DNA from: Gammaproteobacteria bacterium
GTDB lineage: Bacteria > Pseudomonadota > Gammaproteobacteria > Pseudomonadales > JAUIET01
Assembly: GCA_030429735.1 (NCBI GenBank)
Contig: JAUIET010000004.1
Location: 248,001 to 312,000, forward strand
Reading direction: 5' to 3'
Length of the DNA stretch: 64,000 nucleotides
Shown piece by piece: positions 27,413-37,114 of the stretch. Each line of letters starts with the position of its first letter. Positions within the stretch are counted from its first letter, which is position 1. The position numbers and the translations under genes were made by a program. The notes under the pieces were generated by a model that ran no database searches, had not been told where the DNA came from, and worked only from the letters and a program-made list of their open reading frames with translations.

Positions 27413-29173
27413 ATGCCCAAGACTGATCTGCATATATACCTCTCTTTGGCCTTGTTGCTGTGCGTGCCAACCGTATGCGCGCAACAGCAGCCCAACATTG
27501 TTCTGATCGTGGCTGATGATATTGGCTACTCCGATTTCGGGGCCTATGGCGGCGAAATCGACACACCGAACATCGATAACTTGGCTACAGAAGGTGTACG
27601 TTTCACCAATTTTCGTACCGCCTCAAGCTGCGCGCCCACACGTGCGATGCTGATGACAGGGGTAGATAGCCACTTGGCCGGCATTGGCAGCATGCGCGAA
27701 TTGGTGCCACTTTCACATCGCTGGAAACCAGGCTACGAAGGTGTACTCAATAACAAGGTAGAAACCATTGCCAGCAAACTGAAATCGGCGGGTTACCGCA
27801 CCAGCGTTGCCGGCAAGTGGCATCTGGGCACAGAAACCAGAAATCTGCCGCCAGCCCGAGGGTTTGATTTTTCAGTGATACAGGCGGACAGCGGTTCCGA
27901 CAATTTTGAAATGCGACCTTATCTGCCGATGAAGCCGGAAGCGTATTGGTATGAAAACGGCAAAAGAATATCGTCCTTACCCGATGATTTTTACTCGTCA
28001 ACATTCTTTGTAGATAAAACGATCCATTTTCTCGAGTCTAGCAAAACGCAGGGTAAACCTTTCTTCGCTTATGTGGCTTTCCAGGCAAACCACACACCTA
28101 TTCAGGCTCCGGCTCTATTTATTGATAAATACCGCGGGCGTTATCTGCAAGGTTGGGCTGACGTGCACGCTGCCCGAATAGAGAAGATCAGAGAGCTTGG
28201 CTTGATTCCTGAGCGGGCAATTCTTGCGGCAGGCCCCACACAGGATGACTGGAACACCCTGAGCCAGGAACAACAATATTTTGAAGCTCGCCGCATGCAG
28301 GCTTACGCGGGCATGGCGACGGCAATGGATCACGAAATCGGCCGCCTCATCGCGTATCTTAAAGACATAAAACAATACGATAACACTGTATTCGTGGTGC
28401 TATCTGATAATGGCGCAGTAGCCAATGAACCCTATGAAAATAAATTCGGCCGTCGCTGGCTGGAGGAGAACTACCATCGCGAGGTGGAAACTCTTGGCGA
28501 GAAAGGCAGCTGGGTGGCGGCTGGTCGTTATTGGGGACAGGTCGCAAACACGCCATTTAAGGGCCAAAAATTTTCAGCAAGCGAGGGCGGTGTCAGGGTT
28601 CCGCTCATTATCAGCGGGTTGCCAGAGATTGAGTCTGGCGCGCTTAGCCACGAGTTCGCCTACGTTACTGATATTACGCCAACGCTGTTGGAAGTTGCAG
28701 GCTTGTCACAGACATTAACGGAAGAGGGAAGGGAGGCAATATCAGGTCTGAGTCTTCTCACCATTTTCGACACGGATTCCGGCCCGACAATCAACTCTCG
28801 GGAAGCAGTGGGTTATGAGTTTTCCGGCAACGCAGCACTCTATCTTGGCGAGCATAAGCTGGTACGCAACCTGCCGCCGCTGGGCGACGGGCAATGGCGA
28901 CTGTTTAACATGAAGAATGACCCCGGTGAGACAACTGACTTGAGCAAACAGATGCCGAAGCTCTATCAGAACATGCTGCGAGAGTATCGGTCTTACACAG
29001 AACGGACCGGAGTTCTGCCCATGCCAGACAATTACACAGTGTCAAAACAAGTGGCCATTAATGCCGCGCTGTTTGCTTATGGGCCGCGCTACTCGCCCTA
29101 CATCGCTGGCGTGATTCTGGCTGTAGCCTTTCTGTTGCGTCGCGTGCTGCGCAAGAACCCTAAGCCGGGTTGA
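27413..29173 (+). CDS. Exported arylsulfatase (formylglycine type)
   Basis: I start at the ATG at 27413, which gives a signal peptide (MPKTDLHIYLSLALLLC, cleavage near CAQQQ) and 586 aa; a TTG at 27326 would add 29 unsuitable residues. Type I sulfatase marks are VLIVADDIGYSDFGAYGGE near residue 32, the formylglycine site CAPTR near 75, GKWHLG near 140 and LSDNGA near 330. It hydrolyses sulfate esters in the periplasm after conversion of Cys to formylglycine, which needs a maturase not seen here. A C-terminal hydrophobic segment (GVILAVAFLLRR) may anchor it to the membrane. It is followed directly by the DUF3604 gene. Confidence 0.92.
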   Translation: MPKTDLHIYLSLALLLCVPTVCAQQQPNIVLIVADDIGYSDFGAYGGEIDTPNIDNLATEGVRFTNFRTASSCAPTRAMLMTGVDSHLAGIGSMRELVPLSHRWKPGYEGVLNNKVETIASKLKSAGYRTSVAGKWHLGTETRNLPPARGFDFSVIQADSGSDNFEMRPYLPMKPEAYWYENGKRISSLPDDFYSSTFFVDKTIHFLESSKTQGKPFFAYVAFQANHTPIQAPALFIDKYRGRYLQGWADVHAARIEKIRELGLIPERAILAAGPTQDDWNTLSQEQQYFEARRMQAYAGMATAMDHEIGRLIAYLKDIKQYDNTVFVVLSDNGAVANEPYENKFGRRWLEENYHREVETLGEKGSWVAAGRYWGQVANTPFKGQKFSASEGGVRVPLIISGLPEIESGALSHEFAYVTDITPTLLEVAGLSQTLTEEGREAISGLSLLTIFDTDSGPTINSREAVGYEFSGNAALYLGEHKLVRNLPPLGDGQWRLFNMKNDPGETTDLSKQMPKLYQNMLREYRSYTERTGVLPMPDNYTVSKQVAINAALFAYGPRYSPYIAGVILAVAFLLRRVLRKNPKPG

Positions 29174-31078
29174 ATGAGATTAATTATTATGAAAAGTGTT
29201 CTGGCCGTATTAGCACTATTGAGTTTGTTCGGCTGCGGTCCAGTGGATGATCCCACACTTTTTCCGGAATTCGACCCAGCCAATACTAAGCCCCCGCCAG
29301 CAAAACCGGCCGTTGAGATCGATCCAAATAGACACCTGCTTTGGGGTGATTTGCATATACACACCAGTTACTCAACCGATGCCTATACCCTCGGAGTAAC
29401 AGCTACACCAGACGATGCCTATACGTTCGCCCGTGGTGGCACAATAGAGCACGCGGCCGGTTATCCCATTCGCATTGATCGTCCACTGGATTTTGCCGCG
29501 GTAACGGACCACTCCGAGTACATGGGAGCCGCGCGACTTGATGACACCGTGAGCGCACTCGAATCACGCAGTCTTCGTACTCGGTTGTTGAATGACGGAC
29601 CGCTTTCCCTAGCGTATGCCATGGGCACGATAGTAAGAAACGTCAAAGGCCTTGAGCTGTATGCGAACTCGCCTGAAGTCCGTAAAATCACACTTGATGC
29701 CTGGAAACTGATGATCGAGACCGCCAATGCGCATTATGAGCCTGGCGTATTTACCACTCTGGCGGGCTACGAATGGACCTCGATGCCAAGCGGCCAAAAC
29801 CTGCACCGCAATGTGATTTACCGTGATACCAACGTACCGGAAATGCCGTTCAGTTCCCTCGATTCCGAAAATCCTGAAGATCTCTGGGACGCACTTGATG
29901 ATCAACGAGAGCAGGGCATGACAATGATGGCGATACCCCATAACAGTAATGTATCCAATGGCCTGATGTACGAGCGAGCGCAAGCTGATGGCAGCGCGAT
30001 CACAGAGACGTATGCCAAACAGCGCATGCGCAATGAACCGGTCAGCGAAATCATGCAGATCAAGGGCACGTCGGATACCCATCCGATGTTATCACCTGAG
30101 GATGAGTTTGCAGACTTCGAAATTATGTCGGCGCAACTCAGCGCTACTGCAGACTTTAGTGAGCCGCGCGGCAGTTACGCTCGCGATGCTCTGCGTGCGG
30201 GTATCGAATTCTCACATTCAGAGGGTTTTAACCCCTATCGCTTTGGCGTAATCGGCAGCAGCGACAGCCACAATGCAAGCAGTTCCGTGCAAGAAAACAA
30301 GCATCACGGTAAATTACCGCTAATGGATGGAAGCGCGGGACTGCGGCTTGCTAAATCCATATTTCTACCGGGATCGCTGCATAGGACCCGAAACTGGGGG
30401 GCTGCGGGATTAGCCGGTGTGTGGTCAGTGGAAAACACCCGCGAGTCTGTCTACGACGCGCTCGCCCGTAAGGAAGTATTTGCCACTTCCGGACCGCGAA
30501 TCAAGCTCCGCTTTTTTGGCGGCTTCGCTTACACGCCTGACATAATGGAAAGCAGCACCTTGCTTGAGCAAGCCTATGCTAACGGAGTACCGATGGGAGG
30601 TGTTCTCACTACAACGAAAGATAAAAAGGTTGACCAGCAAGCGCCTGCTGAATCGCCAGTCTCACCAGCGTTTATTGCCTGGGTTGCCAAAGACCCTGAA
30701 GGAGCCAACCTGGATCGATTGCAGATTATCAAGGGATGGGTAGATACACAGGGCGTTAGCCACGAGCGTGTGTTTGACGTTGCACTCTCCGGAGGGCGCC
30801 ACCCAGACGCAAACGGTTCAGTACCCGCCGTCGGTTCGACAGTGGATGTGGCCACGGCTAGCTATACAAACACGATCGGTGCCGGCCATTTAAAAACGTA
30901 CTGGCGAGACCCCGAGTTTGATCCTGATCAGAATGCTTTCTACTATGCGCGGGCCATTGAGATTCCAACGCCCAGATGGTCAACCTTTGACGCAAAACAC
31001 TTAGGCGTCGAAGCACCGGACCCTGTCAGCTTACAGGAACGGGCGATCAGTTCGGCCATCTGGTATCAGGCGAAGTGA
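29174..31078 (+). CDS. DUF3604 lipoprotein (PHP-like metal-dependent enzyme candidate)
   Basis: A 634-aa lipoprotein beginning immediately after the sulfatase stop; an ATG at 29189 is an alternative start. The lipobox is LSLFGCG near residue 22, so it is likely anchored in a membrane facing the periplasm. GDLHIHTSYSTD near 59 and AVTDHSEYMG near 110 are metal-binding motifs like those of PHP phosphoesterases, and GVIGSSDSHNA comes later. DUF3604 proteins often stand beside sulfatases in marine bacteria, as here. The reaction is unknown. Confidence 0.88.
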   Translation: MRLIIMKSVLAVLALLSLFGCGPVDDPTLFPEFDPANTKPPPAKPAVEIDPNRHLLWGDLHIHTSYSTDAYTLGVTATPDDAYTFARGGTIEHAAGYPIRIDRPLDFAAVTDHSEYMGAARLDDTVSALESRSLRTRLLNDGPLSLAYAMGTIVRNVKGLELYANSPEVRKITLDAWKLMIETANAHYEPGVFTTLAGYEWTSMPSGQNLHRNVIYRDTNVPEMPFSSLDSENPEDLWDALDDQREQGMTMMAIPHNSNVSNGLMYERAQADGSAITETYAKQRMRNEPVSEIMQIKGTSDTHPMLSPEDEFADFEIMSAQLSATADFSEPRGSYARDALRAGIEFSHSEGFNPYRFGVIGSSDSHNASSSVQENKHHGKLPLMDGSAGLRLAKSIFLPGSLHRTRNWGAAGLAGVWSVENTRESVYDALARKEVFATSGPRIKLRFFGGFAYTPDIMESSTLLEQAYANGVPMGGVLTTTKDKKVDQQAPAESPVSPAFIAWVAKDPEGANLDRLQIIKGWVDTQGVSHERVFDVALSGGRHPDANGSVPAVGSTVDVATASYTNTIGAGHLKTYWRDPEFDPDQNAFYYARAIEIPTPRWSTFDAKHLGVEAPDPVSLQERAISSAIWYQAK

Positions 31079-31216
31079 AGTGCGAGCACGGTGTCCTACC
31101 AATGCACACCCATTGCTGAATAACCCTCTGATGGAAACACTCTTGCCACAATGACGCGGTTTTTAATCGCCGCTTAACGGTGTAATTTATGGCTCTTGCG
31201 AGATAAGGAGGCAACA

Positions 31217-31990
31217 ATGTCCGATCCGACTCAGGAACCGAAAACCAGCCCTGGCGAAATAAGCCAGTGGCCAATGCTCAAGATCGTTTACCGAACTGAT
31301 CCCGAGAAAATAGCCGAGCTGTTGCCACCAGGCATAGCTCCCAGTGATACAGCCAATGTGACACTGACTATCTACAACCTCCCTGTTAACGAAGAACCGG
31401 AGTATGGCATCTTGATGACGGTGGATGCGAGCTACGATGGGATCGCAGGTGAATGGGCGCTTGGTTACGGCATTGATCAGGAAGCCCCGATTCTACTCTG
31501 CCAAGTGGCCAATGGTCAGCCAAAATTTCCTTGCCAAACCGACTATTATCGCCTCGGTGACAAGGTTAGCGCTCGTTGCACACACCAGGGCTACACCTTT
31601 GTCGAGTTCAGCGGCACCTTGGGTGACGAAGACCCATTGAGCTCTGAAGGATTGGAGCGCCACGAATGGTGGGTGAAGGTGTCGCGACAGGTCGATTTTG
31701 GTAAGGGCTACGATTTTCCTCCGCACGTGGTGCATGTCCACGGAAAATACGGGCCCGGACACCGTGTTGCACTAAACGGTGAACTCAAGCTACGTGAGAG
31801 CCCATGGGACCCTATCGCTACCCGCTTGCCCATGCTTGAGCAGGTATCTGCCCATTTATGGTGGCCGGAATACTTGAGTCGGGATATCACGCTGGCGGGT
31901 GCATTGGACCCGGAGGGTTTCTGGCCGCATATAGACACCATTTCAGGCAGTCGCTGGCCCGGCCTCAATGGTGGCCCGCTGCCGGCATAA
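31217..31990 (+). CDS. Acetoacetate decarboxylase-family protein
   Basis: A 257-aa protein starting at the ATG at 31217, with an AAGGAGG ribosome-binding site 5 nt upstream. The pattern (LPPGIAPSDTANVTLTIYNL, then ILLCQVANGQPKFPC) fits the acetoacetate decarboxylase-like fold, with the putative Schiff-base lysine in QPKFPC and no second lysine. It is first in a plus-strand operon with an amidohydrolase, a Rieske oxygenase and an SDR, so it probably decarboxylates or hydrolyses a ring-derived beta-keto acid. It is only distantly similar to the homologue at 18210. Confidence 0.75.
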   Translation: MSDPTQEPKTSPGEISQWPMLKIVYRTDPEKIAELLPPGIAPSDTANVTLTIYNLPVNEEPEYGILMTVDASYDGIAGEWALGYGIDQEAPILLCQVANGQPKFPCQTDYYRLGDKVSARCTHQGYTFVEFSGTLGDEDPLSSEGLERHEWWVKVSRQVDFGKGYDFPPHVVHVHGKYGPGHRVALNGELKLRESPWDPIATRLPMLEQVSAHLWWPEYLSRDITLAGALDPEGFWPHIDTISGSRWPGLNGGPLPA

Positions 31991-32025
31991 GCGTGGTAAC
32001 AACAGGCTAAACAGGAGTATCGGTT

Positions 32026-33213
32026 ATGGACCGTTATCTGATCGTTTCAACAGACGGCCACGCGGGTTTGCCAATGGAGCGTTACCGCGATTATGTCGAC
32101 AGTAAATACCATGCGGCATTTGATGAGGCTTTACCTATTCAACGCGAAATGACCCGCCGTGCCGAGGAAAAACTGCTCATCGCTGAATTCAATGACAAAT
32201 GGCGCGAAGGCATTGAGCAAGATCTCAAAGGCGCCTGGGACGGTTCAGTGCGTAATCGGGTAATTGATAGCGACGGTGTGGCGGCTGAAGTACTATTCCC
32301 GGACGGCATTACCGAGCAGAACGCGCCGCCATTCGGTGCCGGTCTTGGCCTGAAACCCTGGGGAGTTAACCCTGAATTGCAATGGGCTGGTGCGAGAGCA
32401 CACAACCGTTGGATCGCGGAGTTCTGTCAGGAAGAACCAACACGCCGCATCGGTTTAGCCATAGTGCTGATGCTGTACGACGTGGATGAGGCGCTGGCCG
32501 AAGTGAAATGGGCTTATGCTAATGGCCTAAAGGGTATCCTGATTCCGGCATTGATGGGTGATTGGGACCCCTACAATCACCCGAAATACTATCCCATCTG
32601 GGAATTCTGCGAGAAGCACAATATGGTTGTGCATACGCATTCGGGGCCGTCACCTGACTACAATTTCGAACTCCCTGGTGCTATGGGCGTATACCTGACC
32701 GAGTTCGCATGGTGGGCCGGGCGCCCAATGTGGCACATGATTTTTGGCGGCGTGTTTGAAAAATTCCCCAGGCTCAAGTTTGCGCTCACTGAGGTCAGTG
32801 AATTCTGGGTGCCGCATTTGCTTGAGATGATGGACGTTCGCGCTTCTGTTAAGCACACCACGGGCAAATTAGGGGATTTTCGTTCCAACCTAACCATGCC
32901 ACCCAGTGAGTATTTTAAACGCAACTGCTGGATAGGCGCGTCGGCACTGTTTGATGAGGGATCAACCGCGGTTCGTCATGAAATTGGGATCGACCGGGTA
33001 ATGTGGGGTACTGACTACCCACATCCTGAGGGCTCCTGGCCGAATACTCATGAGAAACTTTTGACGTATATGAAAGGGCTGCCTGACGACGAGATTGCCG
33101 CAATGCTGGGCGGCAACGCATTGAACTGCTATGACCTGGACGTTAACCAGCTACAAGTAATTGCTGAGCGCATCGGACCGCTTAAATCCCAATTTTCTGA
33201 TGTGGCCGCATAG
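32026..33213 (+). CDS. Amidohydrolase-family (PF04909-type) metal-dependent hydrolase or decarboxylase
   Basis: A 395-aa TIM-barrel protein with AGGAG ahead of the ATG. Metal-site residues are visible: STDGHAG near residue 8, VVHTHSGPSPD near 205, and WGTDYPHPEGSWP near 325, the D-x-H / H / D set of amidohydrolase family 2. Homologues in catabolic clusters hydrolyse ring-cleavage products or decarboxylate aromatic acids. It lies 35 nt after the decarboxylase-like gene and 20 nt before the Rieske gene. Confidence 0.88.
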   Translation: MDRYLIVSTDGHAGLPMERYRDYVDSKYHAAFDEALPIQREMTRRAEEKLLIAEFNDKWREGIEQDLKGAWDGSVRNRVIDSDGVAAEVLFPDGITEQNAPPFGAGLGLKPWGVNPELQWAGARAHNRWIAEFCQEEPTRRIGLAIVLMLYDVDEALAEVKWAYANGLKGILIPALMGDWDPYNHPKYYPIWEFCEKHNMVVHTHSGPSPDYNFELPGAMGVYLTEFAWWAGRPMWHMIFGGVFEKFPRLKFALTEVSEFWVPHLLEMMDVRASVKHTTGKLGDFRSNLTMPPSEYFKRNCWIGASALFDEGSTAVRHEIGIDRVMWGTDYPHPEGSWPNTHEKLLTYMKGLPDDEIAAMLGGNALNCYDLDVNQLQVIAERIGPLKSQFSDVAA

Positions 33214-33233
33214 AAAACGATAGGAGAGATCTC

Positions 33234-34253
33234 ATGTCAAATCGATTTCCCATGCCAATACCTTTCGGCTGGTATTGCATAGCCTACAGCGATGAACTTG
33301 CTGTTGGCGAGGTACGCAACGTTCACTATTTTGACCGGGACATGGTGCTTTTCAGAACCAAGTCTGGCAGGGTAGGCCTTACAGCCCCTGCCTGCCCACA
33401 CCTGGGCGCGCACCTGGGGCATGGCGGCACTGTACAAGGTGAATCGATCCGTTGCCCATTTCACCACTGGCAATACGATACGAACGGAGTGATTACCGAC
33501 ATACCGTATGCGGAACGCATTCCGCCAAAATGGGAAGGAAAGCCTTGCTTGAAAACCTATTCGGTGTGTGAAAAGAATGAGGTGATTTGGGCATGGTATC
33601 ACCCCGACGAGGCGGCGCCAGATCATGAGGTGATCGCAATTAACGAATTTGATGATCCGTCATGGACAGAGCGTAAACGATTTCAGTGGGCGTTTAGCTC
33701 CTGCCCGCAAGAGATTGCTGAGAACGGTGTTGATGTTGCGCATTTCAAATATGTTCACAGAATGGAAGCCGTGCCTGAGGGAGAAACGTGCTACGAAGGC
33801 CATATCCGTCGTAGCAATGTTAGCGGGAGACGCTTCGTCACTGATGAGAATGGCAATGAGCGCGAGGTTGAGTCCACGATAAAGGTGGTTCAAAACGGTG
33901 CTGGACAGAAATGGGTGCGTTTCGCAGGTTTTATGGATTACACCCTGCAAGTACTGGTAACCCCGGTCAATGACGCTTCGGTAGAGGTGCGTTTTTGCTA
34001 CGCGTATCAGCCCTATGCCAAGGATTCGTTTGAGTACCAGGGAATGCAGGCCGCAATAGAAAGTACCAATGGGCAACGTGGTTTGGAAGGCGATCTTCCA
34101 ATATGGCACAACAAGTTCCACTTGGAAAACCCCCTACTCTGCGACGGAGACGGACCCATCATGCGGTTTCGAAAATACTTTGCGCAGTTCTATGTGAACG
34201 GTCCCTATCCAGGGAAAAGTGGCCTGCCAACTGAGCTAGAGGCCGTGTCCTGA
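33234..34253 (+). CDS. KshA/DAF-36-like Rieske non-heme iron oxygenase
   Basis: A 339-aa oxygenase with AGGAGA before the ATG. The Rieske centre is CPHLGAHLG near residue 54 with CPFHHW 18 residues on. The mononuclear iron site is in NGVDVAHFKYVH near 165 (D-x2-H-x4-H). The overall pattern resembles 3-ketosteroid 9-alpha-hydroxylase oxygenase (KshA) and sterol 7-desaturases (DAF-36/Neverland), which act on steroid rings. It is somewhat shorter than typical KshA. It needs a reductase, and none is encoded beside it. Its operon partners are a decarboxylase-like protein, an amidohydrolase and an SDR. Confidence 0.9.
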   Translation: MSNRFPMPIPFGWYCIAYSDELAVGEVRNVHYFDRDMVLFRTKSGRVGLTAPACPHLGAHLGHGGTVQGESIRCPFHHWQYDTNGVITDIPYAERIPPKWEGKPCLKTYSVCEKNEVIWAWYHPDEAAPDHEVIAINEFDDPSWTERKRFQWAFSSCPQEIAENGVDVAHFKYVHRMEAVPEGETCYEGHIRRSNVSGRRFVTDENGNEREVESTIKVVQNGAGQKWVRFAGFMDYTLQVLVTPVNDASVEVRFCYAYQPYAKDSFEYQGMQAAIESTNGQRGLEGDLPIWHNKFHLENPLLCDGDGPIMRFRKYFAQFYVNGPYPGKSGLPTELEAVS

Positions 34254-34292
34254 CTAACAAATAAATCCTGTGCGATACCGGAGCAGCAAGTA

Positions 34293-35159
34293 ATGGACAA
34301 TTCCTTCGAGGGGAAAACAGCGGTTATAACTGGCGGTGCTTCTGGCGTGGGTTACTGTATGTGCGAGTTGTTTGCCCGCCAGGGAATGAATGTGGTGATG
34401 GCTGACATTGAGTCGAGCGCTCTCGCACAAGCCAGCGCCCAATTGCGCGAGCAAGGTTTGAACGTAATAGGTTTGCAAGGCGATGTGAGTAAACCAGAGT
34501 CAATGGCAGCCCTGGAAGCGGCCAGTCGCGAAGCATTTGGCAACATACATGTATTGTGCAATAACGCAGGTGTTGGCATAAAAGAAGCCCAGCGTCGAAT
34601 GTGGACTCTAACACCGAATGACTGGGACTGGGGCTTTGGTGTGAACGTAATGGGTGTGGTGAACGGGGTGCGTGCATTTGTGCCGAATATGCTGGCACAT
34701 GGTGAGCCAGGTCACGTTGTTAACACATCCTCGGGGAATGGCGGGCTCACTTCCATGCCTACCACGCCTATTTATGCCTCTACTAAAGCCGCTGTTACCA
34801 GTATGACCGAAGTGCTCCATTATCAGTTGCTTATGGAAGATTCTGTGCTTAAAGCGCACGTGTTGTTTCCAGGCCCACATCTGGTCAATACTAATATTCT
34901 GAGTTCAATGCGCAATCGGCCTGAGCATCTGCGGGACGACGATGAGCCAGTCGCCTACACTACCATGGCCGACCTTGCCAAAGCTTCCGGAATAAAAAAC
35001 ATGGTGCTCACAGAGCCTGAAGAAGTAGCTGAAACCTGTTTACGGGGAATAACAGAGGGCAAATTCTGGATTCTGCCTGCCAGCGAAGTCAATGACCGCA
35101 AATTCAAAGAGCGCTCAGAGAGCATACTGGCACGCGCAAACCCGGAATTACCCGCGTAG
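34293..35159 (+). CDS. SDR-family oxidoreductase
   Basis: A 288-aa SDR with GGAG before the ATG. It has TGGASGVG near residue 14, NNAG near 90, SSGNGG serine near 148 and YASTKAA near 162, with ending KFWILPASE like the SDR at 23917. It is the last gene of the operon with the Rieske oxygenase, 39 nt downstream of it. It converges with the TIM-barrel gene, 13 nt away. Confidence 0.9.
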   Translation: MDNSFEGKTAVITGGASGVGYCMCELFARQGMNVVMADIESSALAQASAQLREQGLNVIGLQGDVSKPESMAALEAASREAFGNIHVLCNNAGVGIKEAQRRMWTLTPNDWDWGFGVNVMGVVNGVRAFVPNMLAHGEPGHVVNTSSGNGGLTSMPTTPIYASTKAAVTSMTEVLHYQLLMEDSVLKAHVLFPGPHLVNTNILSSMRNRPEHLRDDDEPVAYTTMADLAKASGIKNMVLTEPEEVAETCLRGITEGKFWILPASEVNDRKFKERSESILARANPELPA

Positions 35160-35172
35160 TCGAGATTCTGGC

Positions 35173-36036
35173 TCAGGAGTTATGGGCTGTTGACACTTCA
35201 GTTTCAAGTGCAGCCCAGATGTTCTCAACCCAGTGACGAATCGTCAAAGCTTCTTCAAAACGATTTGACAGTTCCTTGCCGTCGGCATCCGTAAACGCGT
35301 ACTCCGGCGGGCCAAGTTCGCACAAGAAAATTAGCGTGTCATCCTCTGCGGATCGGGCGCGCCAGGAACGAAAACCACGTTTCCACCAGTCTTTGAAAAT
35401 GGCAATCCATTTCTGGTTCTGCGGGAAATGAAGCGCGATCTGTATTTGTTCGTGGCTGGACACTCTGCCCTGAAAACTGTCCGAGCGTTCCAGCAAGCGT
35501 TGTACCCATGCTTGGTTCTCATCCGTTATTGGCGCACTCATTTCGCGATTCAAACAATAATGCGACAAGTCGGCTGTCAGTCGCATCTCCGGAATGGCAT
35601 CCAGAAGCTGCAGTGTCATAAACATATCGTTAGTGATGCAGTCGCGGTGCGTCTCAAACTTGATCGGTATGCCGATGTCATCGGCCATGTCCAGCCAGGT
35701 TCTGATAATCGGCACGGCCCCTTCCACGTTCATCGGAAACACCGGTGCGATCACATTCGCATACGGTGCGCCCATCTCCTTGCTAAACTCCAGCAAAGGC
35801 CGCATTTCCGCAACGGTGTTTGGAAATACGTTCACCAGACAGCCCAGATTCAGTTGTTTGTACAGCGGTTTTAAAGCCAGGAATTCGTCTATCTGACTGA
35901 CACCAGGGTCCAGGCACAGGCCAGCGTAATTTTCCGAGGCGGCTTGCTGAAACACCTCCTCATGTGGTCGTTGACCTTCGCTGGTGGGGCAGGTTTGCAT
36001 ACCCCACAAGGACTGGTACACCTCAAGCTTCTGCAT
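35173..36036 (-). CDS. TIM-barrel protein, sugar phosphate isomerase/epimerase-like
   Basis: I start at the ATG at 36036, with GAGGAG about 10 nt upstream, giving 287 aa. The sequence fits the xylose-isomerase-like TIM barrel (AP endonuclease 2 family): KFETHRDCITN near residue 125 and RLTADLSHYC near 145 place the usual metal-binding glutamate, aspartate and histidines. Substrate unknown. The ribosome-binding site overlaps the end of the desaturase gene, so the two are co-transcribed and perhaps translationally coupled. Confidence 0.8.
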   Translation of the reverse strand: MQKLEVYQSLWGMQTCPTSEGQRPHEEVFQQAASENYAGLCLDPGVSQIDEFLALKPLYKQLNLGCLVNVFPNTVAEMRPLLEFSKEMGAPYANVIAPVFPMNVEGAVPIIRTWLDMADDIGIPIKFETHRDCITNDMFMTLQLLDAIPEMRLTADLSHYCLNREMSAPITDENQAWVQRLLERSDSFQGRVSSHEQIQIALHFPQNQKWIAIFKDWWKRGFRSWRARSAEDDTLIFLCELGPPEYAFTDADGKELSNRFEEALTIRHWVENIWAALETEVSTAHNS

Positions 36037-36049
36037 GAACCCCGTCTCC

Positions 36050-37033
36050 TCAGTATTCGCGTAGCGCCCTGCCATCGTACCTGGAGCTGCCTTCGCGCCA
36101 CAATTTCTTTAACATCTGCACCTGGTAGGTCCAGTAGCTGATGGTTTCGGGCTCATGCCCCAGACCCGCTACCATCTCGGCATGCAACTCAGGCAGCTTA
36201 TAGAAAGGTACTGCCGGATAGCTATGATGCGCCGTGTGGTAAGGCATGTTCCAGGCCAGCCAGTTGAGCAGTGCATTGGTTTTTATGCTACGCGTGTTGA
36301 TCAGAATATCGGATTCATTTGGCATGCCTGTGTGTTCGGCCAGGTTCTGACAGTTGTGAATAAACTTGGTACTGAACATGGGCGCTATCCAGTACGCGAT
36401 GGCAAACCAGCTTTGAAAGTACCAGGAAACAAGCGCAATAGTGGCATACCCCAGCATATAGATGCGCGCTTCCTTAGTGGCAAGTTTTCTTTGCTTGGCG
36501 GTAAAAAATGCGGGGAAGCGAAAAGTGAACGCGGTACCAATGGTGCGCCAGATAATACCCAGCCAGTAACCGATGCCCGATGCATACCAGAGATACGATG
36601 GAAGATCGTAGTAGGGCGAACCCTGCAATTCACCGTCCAGTTCCGGGTCCTGGGTGAAGCGGTGGTGTTGATAGTGCTCCATGCGATCGTGTTCCCTGGG
36701 CATAAACACCAGGAAGCCAAACAAATGCCCAAACACGTTATTGAGCCAACGCGTTTTAAACACCGTCCAGTGACTCAGTTCATGCTGCCCGGCGTATAGA
36801 AAATTCAGCAAGGTGCCCAACACCACAAACCACAACACCGCCCAATAGCTTCCCCAGGTGTGAGACAGCGCATAGCCTGACAGCACAATAGCGGCAACAT
36901 GGCTTAGCACTTGTAAGCCGCCACGAAGATTAGTGCGCTGGTTGTATTCGCGAAGGTGCTCAGGCGTAATCAGGCGCTTGTTGCCAATAAAATCATCCAC
37001 GGTTTTGCTCCCAAAGACCCGTACAGTCTTCAT
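36050..37033 (-). CDS. Membrane fatty acid desaturase / hydroxylase
   Basis: A 327-aa integral membrane di-iron enzyme. The three histidine boxes are GQHELSHW near residue 83, EHYQHHRF near 120 and HTAHHSYP near 272. Two hydrophobic hairpins surround them. Members desaturate or hydroxylate acyl chains or other lipids. The gene is divergent from a LysR regulator across 81 bp and co-directional with the TIM-barrel gene behind it. The substrate is not clear. Confidence 0.9.
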   Translation of the reverse strand: MKTVRVFGSKTVDDFIGNKRLITPEHLREYNQRTNLRGGLQVLSHVAAIVLSGYALSHTWGSYWAVLWFVVLGTLLNFLYAGQHELSHWTVFKTRWLNNVFGHLFGFLVFMPREHDRMEHYQHHRFTQDPELDGELQGSPYYDLPSYLWYASGIGYWLGIIWRTIGTAFTFRFPAFFTAKQRKLATKEARIYMLGYATIALVSWYFQSWFAIAYWIAPMFSTKFIHNCQNLAEHTGMPNESDILINTRSIKTNALLNWLAWNMPYHTAHHSYPAVPFYKLPELHAEMVAGLGHEPETISYWTYQVQMLKKLWREGSSRYDGRALREY

Positions 37034-37114
37034 TCAGTATACGGCTAGTCGATGCGACTATAAATAGTAACCTATAGACTTTATGTTCTGATAAATTAGA
37101 CCTATTATTGCACT

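Noticed and set aside
34324-34880. Minus-strand frames opposite the SDR at 34293
   Set aside because: Antisense shadows with low-complexity composition; the SDR motifs decide the strand.
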